Shown here one piece after another: positions 34,801 to 42,503 of a DNA stretch of 64,000 nucleotides. The stretch's first letter is position 1. Every line of letters starts with the position of its first letter. Source of the DNA: JANMES01 sp038329865 (GTDB taxonomy: Bacteria > Planctomycetota > Phycisphaerae > Tepidisphaerales > Tepidisphaeraceae); NCBI GenBank assembly GCA_038329865.1, contig JBBQNK010000003.1, positions 1 to 64,000 of the forward strand, written 5' to 3'. A program made the position numbers and the translations under genes. The notes under the pieces are model-generated. The model saw only the letters and a program-made list of their open reading frames with translations. It was not told the DNA's origin and ran no database searches.

Positions 34801-35609
34801 TCCTGCTCCAGCAGCGATTTCCAATGTGCCACGATCGGCCGCCATTCGCGTAGCTTTGTGAGGTATGCGTCAAAATGTTTCAAGGGCGAGATGACCGCGA
34901 TGGCGGCAGCGATTTTGCCGGCGAGCAGGTCGAGATCGGCGGTGAGTATTGCCAGGAATTCTTGGCCCAGGGCGGAGTCGGGGAGGCGCCGCGTGGCCGC
35001 GGCGGCTAAACGGGTGAGCGAATTTTCGCGCCACGCCGCCGGGTCTATCACGCTGGTGAGTAGGGCGTGGATTTTCAGCACCTGTGAGACGACGCGGTCG
35101 TCGTCGCCGTCGCCGTATTGGTCGATGAGGGTTTGGAATCGGCCGTCGTCGTCGGAGTCGTAACGGCGCTCGAAGATTTCTCGCGCGACTTCCTGCCGCA
35201 GGAGCGCGGCTTCGTCGGCATCGAGCACGGTGAAATTCGGGTCGAGCCCCACGCGATGAAAATGCTGCTTCAGCAGCCGATTGCAGAACCCGTGCAGCGT
35301 GCTGATGGCCGCCCGCTCCGCCAGCGCCACTTGCTTCTCCAGCCGCGTGCTCGGATTGCTGATCAGTCGCTTCTGCAGCGATTGATTGATTCGGCCTTTC
35401 ATCTCCAGCGCCGCGGCCTCATTAAATGCGACGACGAGAATCTCATCGATCTCGCACCCGTGAGGCGCATCGCACACCAGATACACGCACCGCTCGGTGA
35501 GCACCGCCGTCTTGCCCGATCCCGCGGCGGCGGAGAGGAGCAAGCTCTGGCCAGTGGTCGTGATGCCGGCGAGCTGCGCGGGAGTCCAGTTGCGAGAAGG
35601 ATCAGGCAT
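31818..35609 (-). CDS. addA: AddA-type helicase-nuclease subunit
   Basis: 1263 residues from ATG 35609 (GGAG upstream). UvrD-like helicase of the AddAB double-strand-break resection complex. It has the Q motif NWTPAQLAGI, Walker A AAAGSGKT, LVDEYQDINEVQ, QSIYRFR, IMTVHQSKGLEFPVV and YVALTRSRE. The C-terminal RecB-type nuclease is complete: GRLDAFLDLPEGGVVIDYKTD. An in-frame palindrome (33521-33543) encodes DDPLKRVD. It lies after addB on the same strand, separated by an inverted repeat. Confidence 0.92.
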   Translation of the reverse strand: MPDPSRNWTPAQLAGITTTGQSLLLSAAAGSGKTAVLTERCVYLVCDAPHGCEIDEILVVAFNEAAALEMKGRINQSLQKRLISNPSTRLEKQVALAERAAISTLHGFCNRLLKQHFHRVGLDPNFTVLDADEAALLRQEVAREIFERRYDSDDDGRFQTLIDQYGDGDDDRVVSQVLKIHALLTSVIDPAAWRENSLTRLAAAATRRLPDSALGQEFLAILTADLDLLAGKIAAAIAVISPLKHFDAYLTKLREWRPIVAHWKSLLEQEGLDTFAAEAESIKNVFSERKKAIKADTPGKEIASAAFDEVRDHFKNGFSAAARRFTEAEWRKTVADTLQPAGVLMELVEAFENEYQDRKSQQRAVDFSDLERFALQVLTAEGSPMGAKPSDVARAYHKRFKHVLVDEYQDINEVQDAILRLVSRECVADHAVESNLFCVGDVKQSIYRFRLAEPRRFLERYAAFNSGALLGRVIDLQENFRSRGPLLGALNGVFRRLITTATAEIDYDASHELRPGAPYPPAVDRQFAGQPIELHVVPAQLPKVAGGEQDETSDDLEQDEYEASLVAKRILDLVGRNGAAPRQVMERNGDALSPRDIRLGDIVVLLRSGKFTADHYAETLRRSGIPAHADSRTGFFESQEIRDLLALLQVLDNERQDIPLAAVLRSPIASAARSINCLSVAPALSTREDDPLKRVDRPGLSSNLTTIEDDLATIRLAYNDAKLPVQFHEAVTRYATEKNDALAIKLRQILATLLCWRAMIHQRPVADVIRTIYDDTGLLAYYAGLPDGDQRAANLEELYRRSAQFGTFAKQGLARFLAFLQNLKRDSDLGQPSLDPESADVVRIMTVHQSKGLEFPVVILPNLGRKFNRQDTAGAILADRRSYLALQTVDEPRQVRYPSMATHVVHDTIAAQATAEEIRILYVALTRSREHLILIGSTGTNAWESAQARWANLVGPLPVEAVRGGNSFIDWLLPIAAAEGPGVISVKSHSSEEMLALAAVPGATRVTNDALKQFARLEKFTSFTADAGALGVLDRLRFVYPHGAATTIAAARSVTSWTKHGPGALLLPERVSSDRSPDAGSSLELPRFMALDVKPKATDLGSFTHLVLEHLDFSPQAAPLDAQIAVMVERQLLTEPQVREMSRPAIEWFLQSDLGRRIRANADRLKRELPVYFAAEEFPTTDPADKIMLRGRLDAFLDLPEGGVVIDYKTDRVEGKWLDERAAFYAGQLRAYIEAMTKITGRTVTEAYLVFLTPRKIVTVSSK
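33521..33543. repeat. Palindrome inside addA (family I-like)
   Basis: GTCGACCCGCTTCAGCGGGT is nearly self-complementary (CGACCCGCT/AGCGGGTCG) and related to the 7684-7732 element. It is read in frame within addA between conserved helicase segments. Confidence 0.6.
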
Positions 35610-35635
35610 GGCCGACTCCTTCGCTCTCGCAAATT

Positions 35636-35738
35636 GAAGAAAATTTACCACAGAGAACACAGAGAAGACGGAGAAACGCCATGCTCGCTTCGGCTCTCTC
35701 CGTGGCCTCTGTGTTCTCTGTGGTAAATTTGTTCTTCA
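35636..35738. repeat. Inverted-repeat element (family E) between addB and addA
   Basis: AAATTTACCACAGAGAACAC and its exact inverse GTGTTCTCTGTGGTAAATTT, with further matching bases outside (GAAGA/TCTTC), flank about 45 bp. It splits the presumed addB-addA operon just upstream of the addA ribosome binding site. Confidence 0.85.
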
Positions 35739-35753
35739 AGTGGCGATCGCAAA

Positions 35754-38700
35754 TCATTCCCCACCTCCGCCGCCAATTGCTTCCATCACGGCCGATCGCT
35801 TCATTACCTCGAGTTTGTGGTAGCGATTGATGCCAACCTCGAACCGGCAGACGCTGCGGAACTCGCACCGTGGGCAGGGCGTAACATTGCCGAGCCGGTA
35901 GGGCGTAACGGACACATTGCCGCTCATCAAATCGTCGGCCAAGTCGCCGATCTTCTTCTTTACGTAGTCGAGCAGTTGGTTGATTTCGCCCGCGTCGGCC
36001 ACGTCGCTGCTTTCGCGCCGGCCGAAGGTGTTGTCTTTGTTGATGCTGACGTTGAGCGCCAGAGAGTTGCCGCCGGCGAGTTGGTTATCGAAGTGCGAGA
36101 CGAAATCCGTCTGAAAAATCCCGCGCGGCTTGGTGAGCAGGTGGAACTCATCGCTGCCGGGCTCGGGCACGTCGCTCGGGTGCTCCTTGTTCTGCAGCGA
36201 TCGCGTGACGCGCTGGTAGAACGCGCCGATGGGAGTCAGCCGTTTTGCGCCGGCCTGGTTTTCTCGCAGCACGAGCATGTACGCGAGCAGTTGCATCGCC
36301 AGGCCGTGGTAAACACTTTGCAGACTCAGCGACGCGTTGCCGGATTTGTAATCGACAATGGAAAACAGCGCGCGATCAGGCACCTGATCGACGCGATCCA
36401 TTCGCCCTTGCAGCCGCACCTCGCGACCCGCGGCGGTTTTGATCAGCGGCGATTGCAGTTTGTCGCCGGCGCGGCCGAACTTTACGCCGGTGCGGGCCGG
36501 CTGCAGCGTCTGTCGCGCAGCCAGCGTGCGCTGCGAGGCGATCACCTGCGACAGCGTCCGCTCGATCCGCCCGAGCATATAGCGATTGCGGGCGGAGCTC
36601 AGCATCACCTCATTCCGCAACTGCTTGGCCACTTCAGCCGCGGTGGCGGCGATGCGGGCCTTGGCTTGCTCGTCGGTCAGGTCCTTCCACTGCGATTTGG
36701 ATTGCAGGAGATGGCCGACGATCGACTCCATGATTTGGTGATACGCCATGCCGGCGTCGGCGAAGGAGAAATCGCGCACCTCGCGGCTTTTGAGCTGCAG
36801 GCCGTACTGGGCGAAGTGCTTGAACGGACAGGTGGCGTAGGTTTCGATACGCGAGACGGTGGCTTCGAGCGGCGAAGGAAATAACGCGCCGGCAACGGCG
36901 GGGGAGAGCGTGGCGTCGTTGGTGTACGAGAGCGCGGGCCAGGCCTGTGCGATGAGGGTGAGGACGGGGGAGCTGATCGCTTGGGTTCGATCGGAGGGCG
37001 CGGCCATTGTTTTGATTTCGCGGCGAGTGGATTCTCGCGACGACGGCTGCTCCTCAATCGATGATTGCTTGGGCGCGGGCGGCAGAACCCTCACCCTGCC
37101 CTCTCCCGGCGTACCGGGAGAGGGACGGAGGGACATCTCATCCCGTTGTGTCGAGCTTCCGTCTTTCTCTGAACCCTGCACCCCGAACCCTGAACCCATT
37201 TCCGAGCCACTTGCCACCGCGTCATAAAGTGTTGACCACGCCGGATCCGGGGCGACGCTCGGATCGAACTGCCGTGCCCAGCGCATCAATCCTGTTACCA
37301 ATTGCCGCGGGGTGGCGATGCAGTCGGGTTTGTCGTGGGCGTAGCATGGGGCGTTCGTCGTCGCCTGGGCGAGGGTCGGGAAGAGCAAATCCAACCGCTG
37401 CCAGAACGGCGAAGCGTTCAGCGGCCGGCCGCCGTCTTCGGCGCTGGGTCTTGTGAGGATGAGGCGTTCGCTGGCGCGCGTGAAGGCGAGATAGCCGAGC
37501 AGGCGCTCGTCGAGCAGGGCGCGGGTGGTGTCGTCGTCGAGCTCGATCGAGCGCCGGCGGAGCAGGCCGCGGTCGGCGTCGGTGAGAACCGTCGGCTCGC
37601 GCGTCGCCATCGGGAAAAGCCCCTCGGCTAGTCCCAGCACGAAGGTGGTCTTCGCGTCGGTCGCACGCGAGCGCTCTATCTCGCCGACGGCCACCTGGTC
37701 GAGCGTGGGCGGCGTGAGGGCGAAGTCAAATTTCTCGAGGCCCGCCTCACAGGTTTGCACATAGTCTTCAAATTTCACTTCATGATCGCCGAGCAAATCG
37801 ACCATCTCATCGAACAGCTCGACGAGATTCGTCCAAGTCTGCTCGTGCTCCGCGGCGATCACCACCTTGCCGGTCACTTGAGATTCTTCGATCCACTTCG
37901 CGATCGTTGCCCGCACGCCGAAGGATTCCATCAGGTTGAACAGGGCCGAGCAGATTTGCTTGAACGTCAGCCGCGGTTGATGGTTGACGACGTCGAGGAA
38001 TGGGCGGATTTTCTCCAGCACTTCGCGCCGAGCGGCGTCGATCTTTATCGGTTCGGCAGTCTCTTGCTCGATCGCTTCTTCGTTCTCACCGACGAGGATT
38101 GAGCCGCGCTGCATGTCCCACGGCTCTGGCGATTCCCACTTTTCCCTGGTGATGCCGTGCAGCAGTACGTAGTTTTCGATCTCGTCCGCCTGATCCAGCG
38201 ACACGCCGGCCAGCCCAGATTTGAGCAGCGCGATCGAATCCTCCGTCGGCCAATGTTTCCGCGCGATCGCGAAGACTGCCCGCAGCCACTGCAGCAGCGG
38301 ATGGTGCATCGCGGAGCGGCGGGCGTCAATGAAATACGTCAGGCCGTGCTCGCGGAAGCTGGTGGCGATGAGCGGCTGGTATTTGGAAAGATCGCGAACG
38401 AGCACGATCACGTCGCGCAGCCGCGAGCCGGTGCGGAGCAGATCGCGGATGCGGCGGGCGACGGCATCGACTTCTGAAGCGCGATCGGGCGCGGCGATGC
38501 GCTCAATGCTATCGCCCGCGGCGAATTCCTGCGGCGGTTGATGGTCGAAGGCGAAATGCTCGATGGCCTGCAGCGTTTCGGTTCGGAAGCGACCCGCAGT
38601 TTGCGCATTTGTGGCACGGGCGGCCCGCCCGTGTTTGCCGGCAGACACGGGCGGGCCGCCCGTGCCACTGGAATCGGATTCCAATCGCACGATCGGCCTG

Positions 38701-39533
38701 ATCGTCGCGCCGGCCTCTGTCAGTTGCACCATCAACTGCCGAAAATTCCGCTCAGTTTTATGGAACAGCGACAGCTCGTCCGGCGACAGATGGAAATTCT
38801 TCGCCACCGGGCTGGCCGGGTCAATGAGCATCGTCACCGTCACGTCCGCGCAAGAGCCTGCCAGGCCCACGATCATCTGTCGCTCGTGGCGGGTGAATTC
38901 AGTGAACGCGTCGATGAAGACCGTCGCGTTTTTGAACGCCGGGCAGTCGCACATCACTTCCAGCACTCGCTCGAGCCGGCGATGCGGGTCGAGGCGATCG
39001 GGGCCGAGGAATTTCTGGTACTCGTCGTAGAGCAGGAGCAGGTCGCGCGATTTGGCGAGCAGGGTTTGCGTGTCGGCGTCGGTCGGATCTGTGCCGAGCG
39101 CGGTTTCGAGCGTTTCGACCATCGAGCGCAGCTCCGTGCCCGATCGCTCGATCTCGGTGAACGTGTGATCGAGTTCGCTGGCCAAGCCCAACCGGCGGGC
39201 GCTCGAAGTAAAAAAGCTCAGCCGATTCTGCAACTGCCGCAGGAGCAGGCCGAGGATCATCTGCCGCCCGCGACTGGTGATGGGCGACACCGCCGCGCCG
39301 CCGGTGGTGCCGAGGACTTCATCGCCGAGCTTATCGAACGACAAAATCCGGCAGCGGCTGAAGGGGCCGAATTGTTCGAGCAGCAATCGCTCGACGGAGA
39401 AGGTGACCTGCCGTGGCACGATCCAGAAGATCGGCGGGCCGAGCGGGTCGGAGCGGAGAAGTTGGATGATCTGGTCGAGGCAGTGGCGCGTTTTGCCGGT
39501 CCCCGCCCGTCCGATCACGAAGCCGATCGACAT
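35754..39533 (-). CDS. addB: AddB-type nuclease subunit with Fe-S cluster motif
   Basis: 1259 residues from ATG 39533, which gives MSIGFVIGRAGTGKT (Walker A at the N-terminus as in AddB). The C-terminal nuclease has GRMDRVDQVPDRALFSIVDYKSG. Four cysteines for a 4Fe-4S cluster are present: one in YATCPFKHFAQYG and three in CPRCEFRSVC, the AddB arrangement. With AddA it would process DNA ends for RecA. Two repeats are read in frame: 38611-38668 (encoding GTGGPPVSAGKHGRAARAT) and 37084-37125 (encoding LRPSPGTPGEGRVR). Both fall in regions that look like linkers. Confidence 0.88.
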   Translation of the reverse strand: MSIGFVIGRAGTGKTRHCLDQIIQLLRSDPLGPPIFWIVPRQVTFSVERLLLEQFGPFSRCRILSFDKLGDEVLGTTGGAAVSPITSRGRQMILGLLLRQLQNRLSFFTSSARRLGLASELDHTFTEIERSGTELRSMVETLETALGTDPTDADTQTLLAKSRDLLLLYDEYQKFLGPDRLDPHRRLERVLEVMCDCPAFKNATVFIDAFTEFTRHERQMIVGLAGSCADVTVTMLIDPASPVAKNFHLSPDELSLFHKTERNFRQLMVQLTEAGATIRPIVRLESDSSGTGGPPVSAGKHGRAARATNAQTAGRFRTETLQAIEHFAFDHQPPQEFAAGDSIERIAAPDRASEVDAVARRIRDLLRTGSRLRDVIVLVRDLSKYQPLIATSFREHGLTYFIDARRSAMHHPLLQWLRAVFAIARKHWPTEDSIALLKSGLAGVSLDQADEIENYVLLHGITREKWESPEPWDMQRGSILVGENEEAIEQETAEPIKIDAARREVLEKIRPFLDVVNHQPRLTFKQICSALFNLMESFGVRATIAKWIEESQVTGKVVIAAEHEQTWTNLVELFDEMVDLLGDHEVKFEDYVQTCEAGLEKFDFALTPPTLDQVAVGEIERSRATDAKTTFVLGLAEGLFPMATREPTVLTDADRGLLRRRSIELDDDTTRALLDERLLGYLAFTRASERLILTRPSAEDGGRPLNASPFWQRLDLLFPTLAQATTNAPCYAHDKPDCIATPRQLVTGLMRWARQFDPSVAPDPAWSTLYDAVASGSEMGSGFGVQGSEKDGSSTQRDEMSLRPSPGTPGEGRVRVLPPAPKQSSIEEQPSSRESTRREIKTMAAPSDRTQAISSPVLTLIAQAWPALSYTNDATLSPAVAGALFPSPLEATVSRIETYATCPFKHFAQYGLQLKSREVRDFSFADAGMAYHQIMESIVGHLLQSKSQWKDLTDEQAKARIAATAAEVAKQLRNEVMLSSARNRYMLGRIERTLSQVIASQRTLAARQTLQPARTGVKFGRAGDKLQSPLIKTAAGREVRLQGRMDRVDQVPDRALFSIVDYKSGNASLSLQSVYHGLAMQLLAYMLVLRENQAGAKRLTPIGAFYQRVTRSLQNKEHPSDVPEPGSDEFHLLTKPRGIFQTDFVSHFDNQLAGGNSLALNVSINKDNTFGRRESSDVADAGEINQLLDYVKKKIGDLADDLMSGNVSVTPYRLGNVTPCPRCEFRSVCRFEVGINRYHKLEVMKRSAVMEAIGGGGGE
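37084..37125. repeat. Family D repeat unit in frame inside addB
   Basis: GAACCCTCACCCTGCC and CTCTCCCGGCGTACCGGGAG match one arm of the intergenic element at 28183-28301. The reading frame of addB passes through it without a stop. Confidence 0.75.
38611..38668. repeat. Complete family A inverted repeat in frame inside addB
   Basis: GTGGCACGGGCGGCCCGCCC and GGGCGGGCCGCCCGTGCCAC are perfect inverse 20-bp arms around an 18-bp spacer. The element is complete and the gene stays open across it. Confidence 0.85.
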
Positions 39534-39600
39534 GCGTGGATTGTCGAGGGTGGAGCGTGGATTGTCGAGAAAATCGTTTGCTTGATCGAGCAGAATTTCA

Positions 39601-39644
39601 CGCCGGTTGCTGTGCAACCGGATCCGGTCGCACAGCGACCGGCG
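39601..39644. repeat. 44-bp double-nested palindrome (family J)
   Basis: Each half (CGCCGGTTGCTGTGCAACCG and the matching CGGTCGCACAGCGACCGGCG) is a hairpin, and the two halves are also inverse copies of each other with two differences that would still pair as G-U in RNA. It is in the divergent space between addB and the sugar isomerase. Confidence 0.75.
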
Positions 39645-39711
39645 TGGGCAGACGCACCTTCCATCCGCCCGGGGGTTCTCATATCATTCGCGACTCGATT
39701 GGAGGAACGCG

Positions 39712-40494
39712 ATGGCGATTCGATGGGGATACTGCACCAAAGCCGGCGACGCCGAGCGGTTTAAAGCCGCCGGGTGGGATTACGTCGAAGAAAATATCCA
39801 GGGTCTGCTGCAAGGCACGGCCGCCGACGACGCCTGGACCGGCGCTGCCTCCGCCAAGGCGTGCGTGCTCCCGATTCCGGCGGGCAACTCGATGGTGCCG
39901 GCGACGCTGAAGATCACCGGGCCGGCCGTCGATCTGAGCGCGTTGACTGCCTATCTCGCGACCACGTTCGCGCGGGCGGCGAAAGTCGGCATGAAGACTT
40001 TGGTCTTCGGCAGCGGCGGGGCGCGGAACTATCCCGACGGATTCGATCGCGGCACGGCGAAGGGTCAAATTCTCGATTTCCTCAAAGCCGCCGCGCCGCT
40101 GGCGGCGAAACACGGCATTACCATCGTCGCCGAACCGCTCAACAGAAAAGAATCGAACGTGCTCAACTCTGTCGCTGAGTCGATGGAGTATGTGAAAACG
40201 GTCAATCACCCGAATTTTCAGTGTCTGGTTGACAGCTATCATTTCTGGCTGGAAGACGAGCCGCTGGCGAATCTGCAGGCTGCCATGCCGTGGATTAGGC
40301 ACGTGCACGTGGCAGATAGAGTCGGGCGAGTGCCGCCGGGCGAGAGCGGGCAGAGCGACTATCGCCCGTTCTTCAAAGTGCTCAAGGCCGGCAAGTACGA
40401 CGGCGGAATTTCCGTCGAAGCCAACCCCGGTAACAACGTCGGCAATGAGAAAAAAATTCTTACGTTTCTGAAAGACGAGTGGAACGCAGCGTGA
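39712..40494 (+). CDS. Sugar phosphate isomerase/epimerase (AP endonuclease 2 fold)
   Basis: 260 residues, TIM-barrel of the xylose-isomerase-like superfamily. Metal-binding Glu in TIVAEPLNRKES, Asp/His in CLVDSYHFWLEDEP, His in HVHVADRVGR and the final Glu in GGISVEANPG. It has GGAGG 7 nt before the ATG. The substrate cannot be deduced. It is 114 bp before the aminotransferase gene, with an inverted repeat between them. Confidence 0.82.
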   Translation: MAIRWGYCTKAGDAERFKAAGWDYVEENIQGLLQGTAADDAWTGAASAKACVLPIPAGNSMVPATLKITGPAVDLSALTAYLATTFARAAKVGMKTLVFGSGGARNYPDGFDRGTAKGQILDFLKAAAPLAAKHGITIVAEPLNRKESNVLNSVAESMEYVKTVNHPNFQCLVDSYHFWLEDEPLANLQAAMPWIRHVHVADRVGRVPPGESGQSDYRPFFKVLKAGKYDGGISVEANPGNNVGNEKKILTFLKDEWNAA

Positions 40495-40504
40495 ACGAAA
40501 ATCA

Positions 40505-40583
40505 ATGCAGAGTGCGGAATGCAGAATGCAGAATGAAATGCCATGAATCGATCTTCATTCTGCACTCTGCATTCTGCATTCTG
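40505..40583. repeat. Inverted-repeat element (family F)
   Basis: Arms are built from repeated GCAGAATGCAGAAT words at the left and ATTCTGCATTCTGC at the right, inverse to each other around 16-20 bp. It lies directly upstream of the aminotransferase start. Confidence 0.8.
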
Positions 40584-40608
40584 GCTTCAATTTAGAAAGG
40601 TCCTAAAA

Positions 40609-41757
40609 ATGCTCATGAAATACCGCCTCTTCACCCCCGGCCCCACCAGCGTTCCTGAAGCAACCTTGCTAGAACTGGCGAAGCCCGTGCATCATCACCG
40701 CACGGCAGAGTTCCGCACGATGTTCAACGAAGTGCAAACGCTGCTGCAATACGTCTTCCAGACGAGCAAAACCGTCTACACGATCACCGGCAGCGGCACG
40801 GCCGCATTTGAGGCGGGATTTGTGTCGGCCGTTCCGGTCGGCGCGAAAGTGCTGAACATCAGCAACGGTAAGTTCGCCGAGCGATGGGCCAGCTATGCGA
40901 AGACCTTCGGCTGCGAGCTGAAGGATCTGAAGCTGGAGTACGGCACGCACGTCACACCGGCGCAGATCGAAACGGAACTGAAGGCCGTGAAGTACGAAGC
41001 AATCGTGCTCGTCCACAGCGAGACCAGCGCGGCCACCGTGTGCGATCTCGAAGGAATCGCCAAGGTCGTGAAAACGGTGAGCCCGGAGACGCTGCTGATC
41101 GTTGACGGCATCACCAGCATCGGCGCACTGCCGTTCAAGATGGACACGTGGGGCGTTGACGTTGCCATCACCGGCAGCCAAAAGGCGCTCATGCTCCCGC
41201 CGGGGTTGGGATTCGTCGCGCTTTCGGACAAGGGCATCGCCGCGGTGGAGAAGAACAAGACGCAGCATCCGTTCTATCTCGACATGAAGAAATACATGAA
41301 GAGCATCACCGACGGCGACACGCCGTTCACGCCGGCCAACACGCTGATCGAAGCGCTCGCGGTCAGCCTGAAGATGATCAAGGCCGAGACGATCGAAGGC
41401 GTGTGGAAGCGTACGAGCATCACGGCCGAGGCGTTTCGGCAGGGCGTGAAGGCGCTGGGCTTCGAAATCTTCAGCAAACAGCCGGCCGACAGCGTGAGCG
41501 CGGTGAAATATCCCGCCGGCATCACGCACAAGGAGTTCAGCGGGCAACTGAAAAACAAGCACAACATCCACATCGCCGGCGGCCAGGGGAGCATGGAAGG
41601 GAACATCTTCCGCGTGAACCACATGGGCTACAGCGACGCGTACGACGCGCTTGCGGTCGTGGCCGCGATCGAGCACACGCTCAAGGCGCTCGGCAAGCCG
41701 GTAGAATTCGGCAAAGGCGTGGCAGCGGCGCAGAAGGTGTTGTCGCAGCTGTTTTAG
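40609..41757 (+). CDS. Class V aminotransferase (alanine-glyoxylate/serine-pyruvate type)
   Basis: 382 residues from ATG 40609 (GAAAGG at 8 nt); the longer frame runs through a repeat. PLP fold-type I of the AGXT group: YRLFTPGPTSVPE, YTITGSGTAAFEAG, LIVDGITSIGALPFKMD and the PLP lysine in ITGSQKALMLPPGLGF; RVNHMGY near the end binds carboxylate. It moves amino groups between alanine, serine or ureidoglycine and glyoxylate/pyruvate. Context does not choose among these. Confidence 0.87.
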   Translation: MLMKYRLFTPGPTSVPEATLLELAKPVHHHRTAEFRTMFNEVQTLLQYVFQTSKTVYTITGSGTAAFEAGFVSAVPVGAKVLNISNGKFAERWASYAKTFGCELKDLKLEYGTHVTPAQIETELKAVKYEAIVLVHSETSAATVCDLEGIAKVVKTVSPETLLIVDGITSIGALPFKMDTWGVDVAITGSQKALMLPPGLGFVALSDKGIAAVEKNKTQHPFYLDMKKYMKSITDGDTPFTPANTLIEALAVSLKMIKAETIEGVWKRTSITAEAFRQGVKALGFEIFSKQPADSVSAVKYPAGITHKEFSGQLKNKHNIHIAGGQGSMEGNIFRVNHMGYSDAYDALAVVAAIEHTLKALGKPVEFGKGVAAAQKVLSQLF

Positions 41758-41779
41758 TTCGCAAACTTCAAGGAGGGGA

Positions 41780-42070
41780 ATGATGAGAAATATTGTCATT
41801 GTGCTGGCGGTTACGGTTGTTATTACGATCGTCGGATTTTTAATCGGATCCGTGATGGTCGGTCAGCCGCAGCCGGCAATTGTCATCAGTAAGCCCTCGT
41901 CGGGCGATCCGATGAGAGACTTGGCCGCGTCGCAGAGAGACCGGAATCTGGCGATGGACACTATGAAAGCACGCCAGAACGGCGCGATGATGGGCGGCGG
42001 GATTGGACTCGTCGCGGGCTTGATCGGTGGAATCGGGCTGGTTTCCGTTCTCGGTAAAAAGAAGAAATAG
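41780..42070 (+). CDS. Small two-helix membrane protein
   Basis: 96 residues with a strong AGGAGGGG in front of the ATG. One helix at the N-terminus (IVIVLAVTVVITIVGFLIGS) and one at the C-terminus (GGGIGLVAGLIGGIGLVSVL) frame a charged linker, and the chain ends in four lysines. Function unknown. It is 22 bp after the aminotransferase and 8 bp before the next small gene, so it may be co-transcribed. Confidence 0.6.
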   Translation: MMRNIVIVLAVTVVITIVGFLIGSVMVGQPQPAIVISKPSSGDPMRDLAASQRDRNLAMDTMKARQNGAMMGGGIGLVAGLIGGIGLVSVLGKKKK

Positions 42071-42078
42071 AACTCACC

Positions 42079-42420
42079 GTGCGAAAATTCGGCTTCTCCT
42101 TCTCATGGCGTCGCGCGATCGGCATTTCGGCCGCTAAGGGAAGGCTCTCGCGGCGGATTGGAATTCCGCTGACGCGCGGCGGGCGAGAGCGGAAGCTGGG
42201 GCGGATGCTCGGGTCGCTGGGGATTTTTGCATTGCTCCTGGAGCGGAGCAGCGGGGCGGCGGGCCGAATGGATGAGCCGCCGCTACTGGGATGCATTGCG
42301 ACGTTAGTGAAAATTGCAGTGGTGATCGCGGCGATATTCGTCGCCGCGATTCTTTACCGCAATCGGGACAGCTTTCAACACAATTCAAGCCCGCCGGCGG
42401 CGCCGATTTCATCGCCGTGA
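42079..42420 (+). CDS. Small protein with basic N-terminal motif and one membrane helix
   Basis: 113 residues, GTG start. The N-terminal 40 residues (FGFSFSWRRAIGISAAKG, then RRIGIPLTRGGRERKLGR) form a basic aromatic block loosely like the DUF4236 N-terminus. A helix near the C-terminus (IAVVIAAIFVAAILY) would anchor it. I do not recognise a function. No clear ribosome binding site; it may be translated by coupling with the gene 8 bp upstream. Confidence 0.5.
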   Translation: MRKFGFSFSWRRAIGISAAKGRLSRRIGIPLTRGGRERKLGRMLGSLGIFALLLERSSGAAGRMDEPPLLGCIATLVKIAVVIAAIFVAAILYRNRDSFQHNSSPPAAPISSP

Positions 42421-42503
42421 GCGTCCGCATTTGTACTTTTTCTTGCCTTGCGAATGAGGCTCTACGCTGATCGACGATCAGCAACGATCAGAAGCGGACA
42501 CAA

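Noticed and set aside
38538..39764. 408-codon open frame opposite addB, running into the sugar isomerase
   Set aside because: Shadow frame that overlaps two real genes; its composition is that of GC-skewed antisense DNA.
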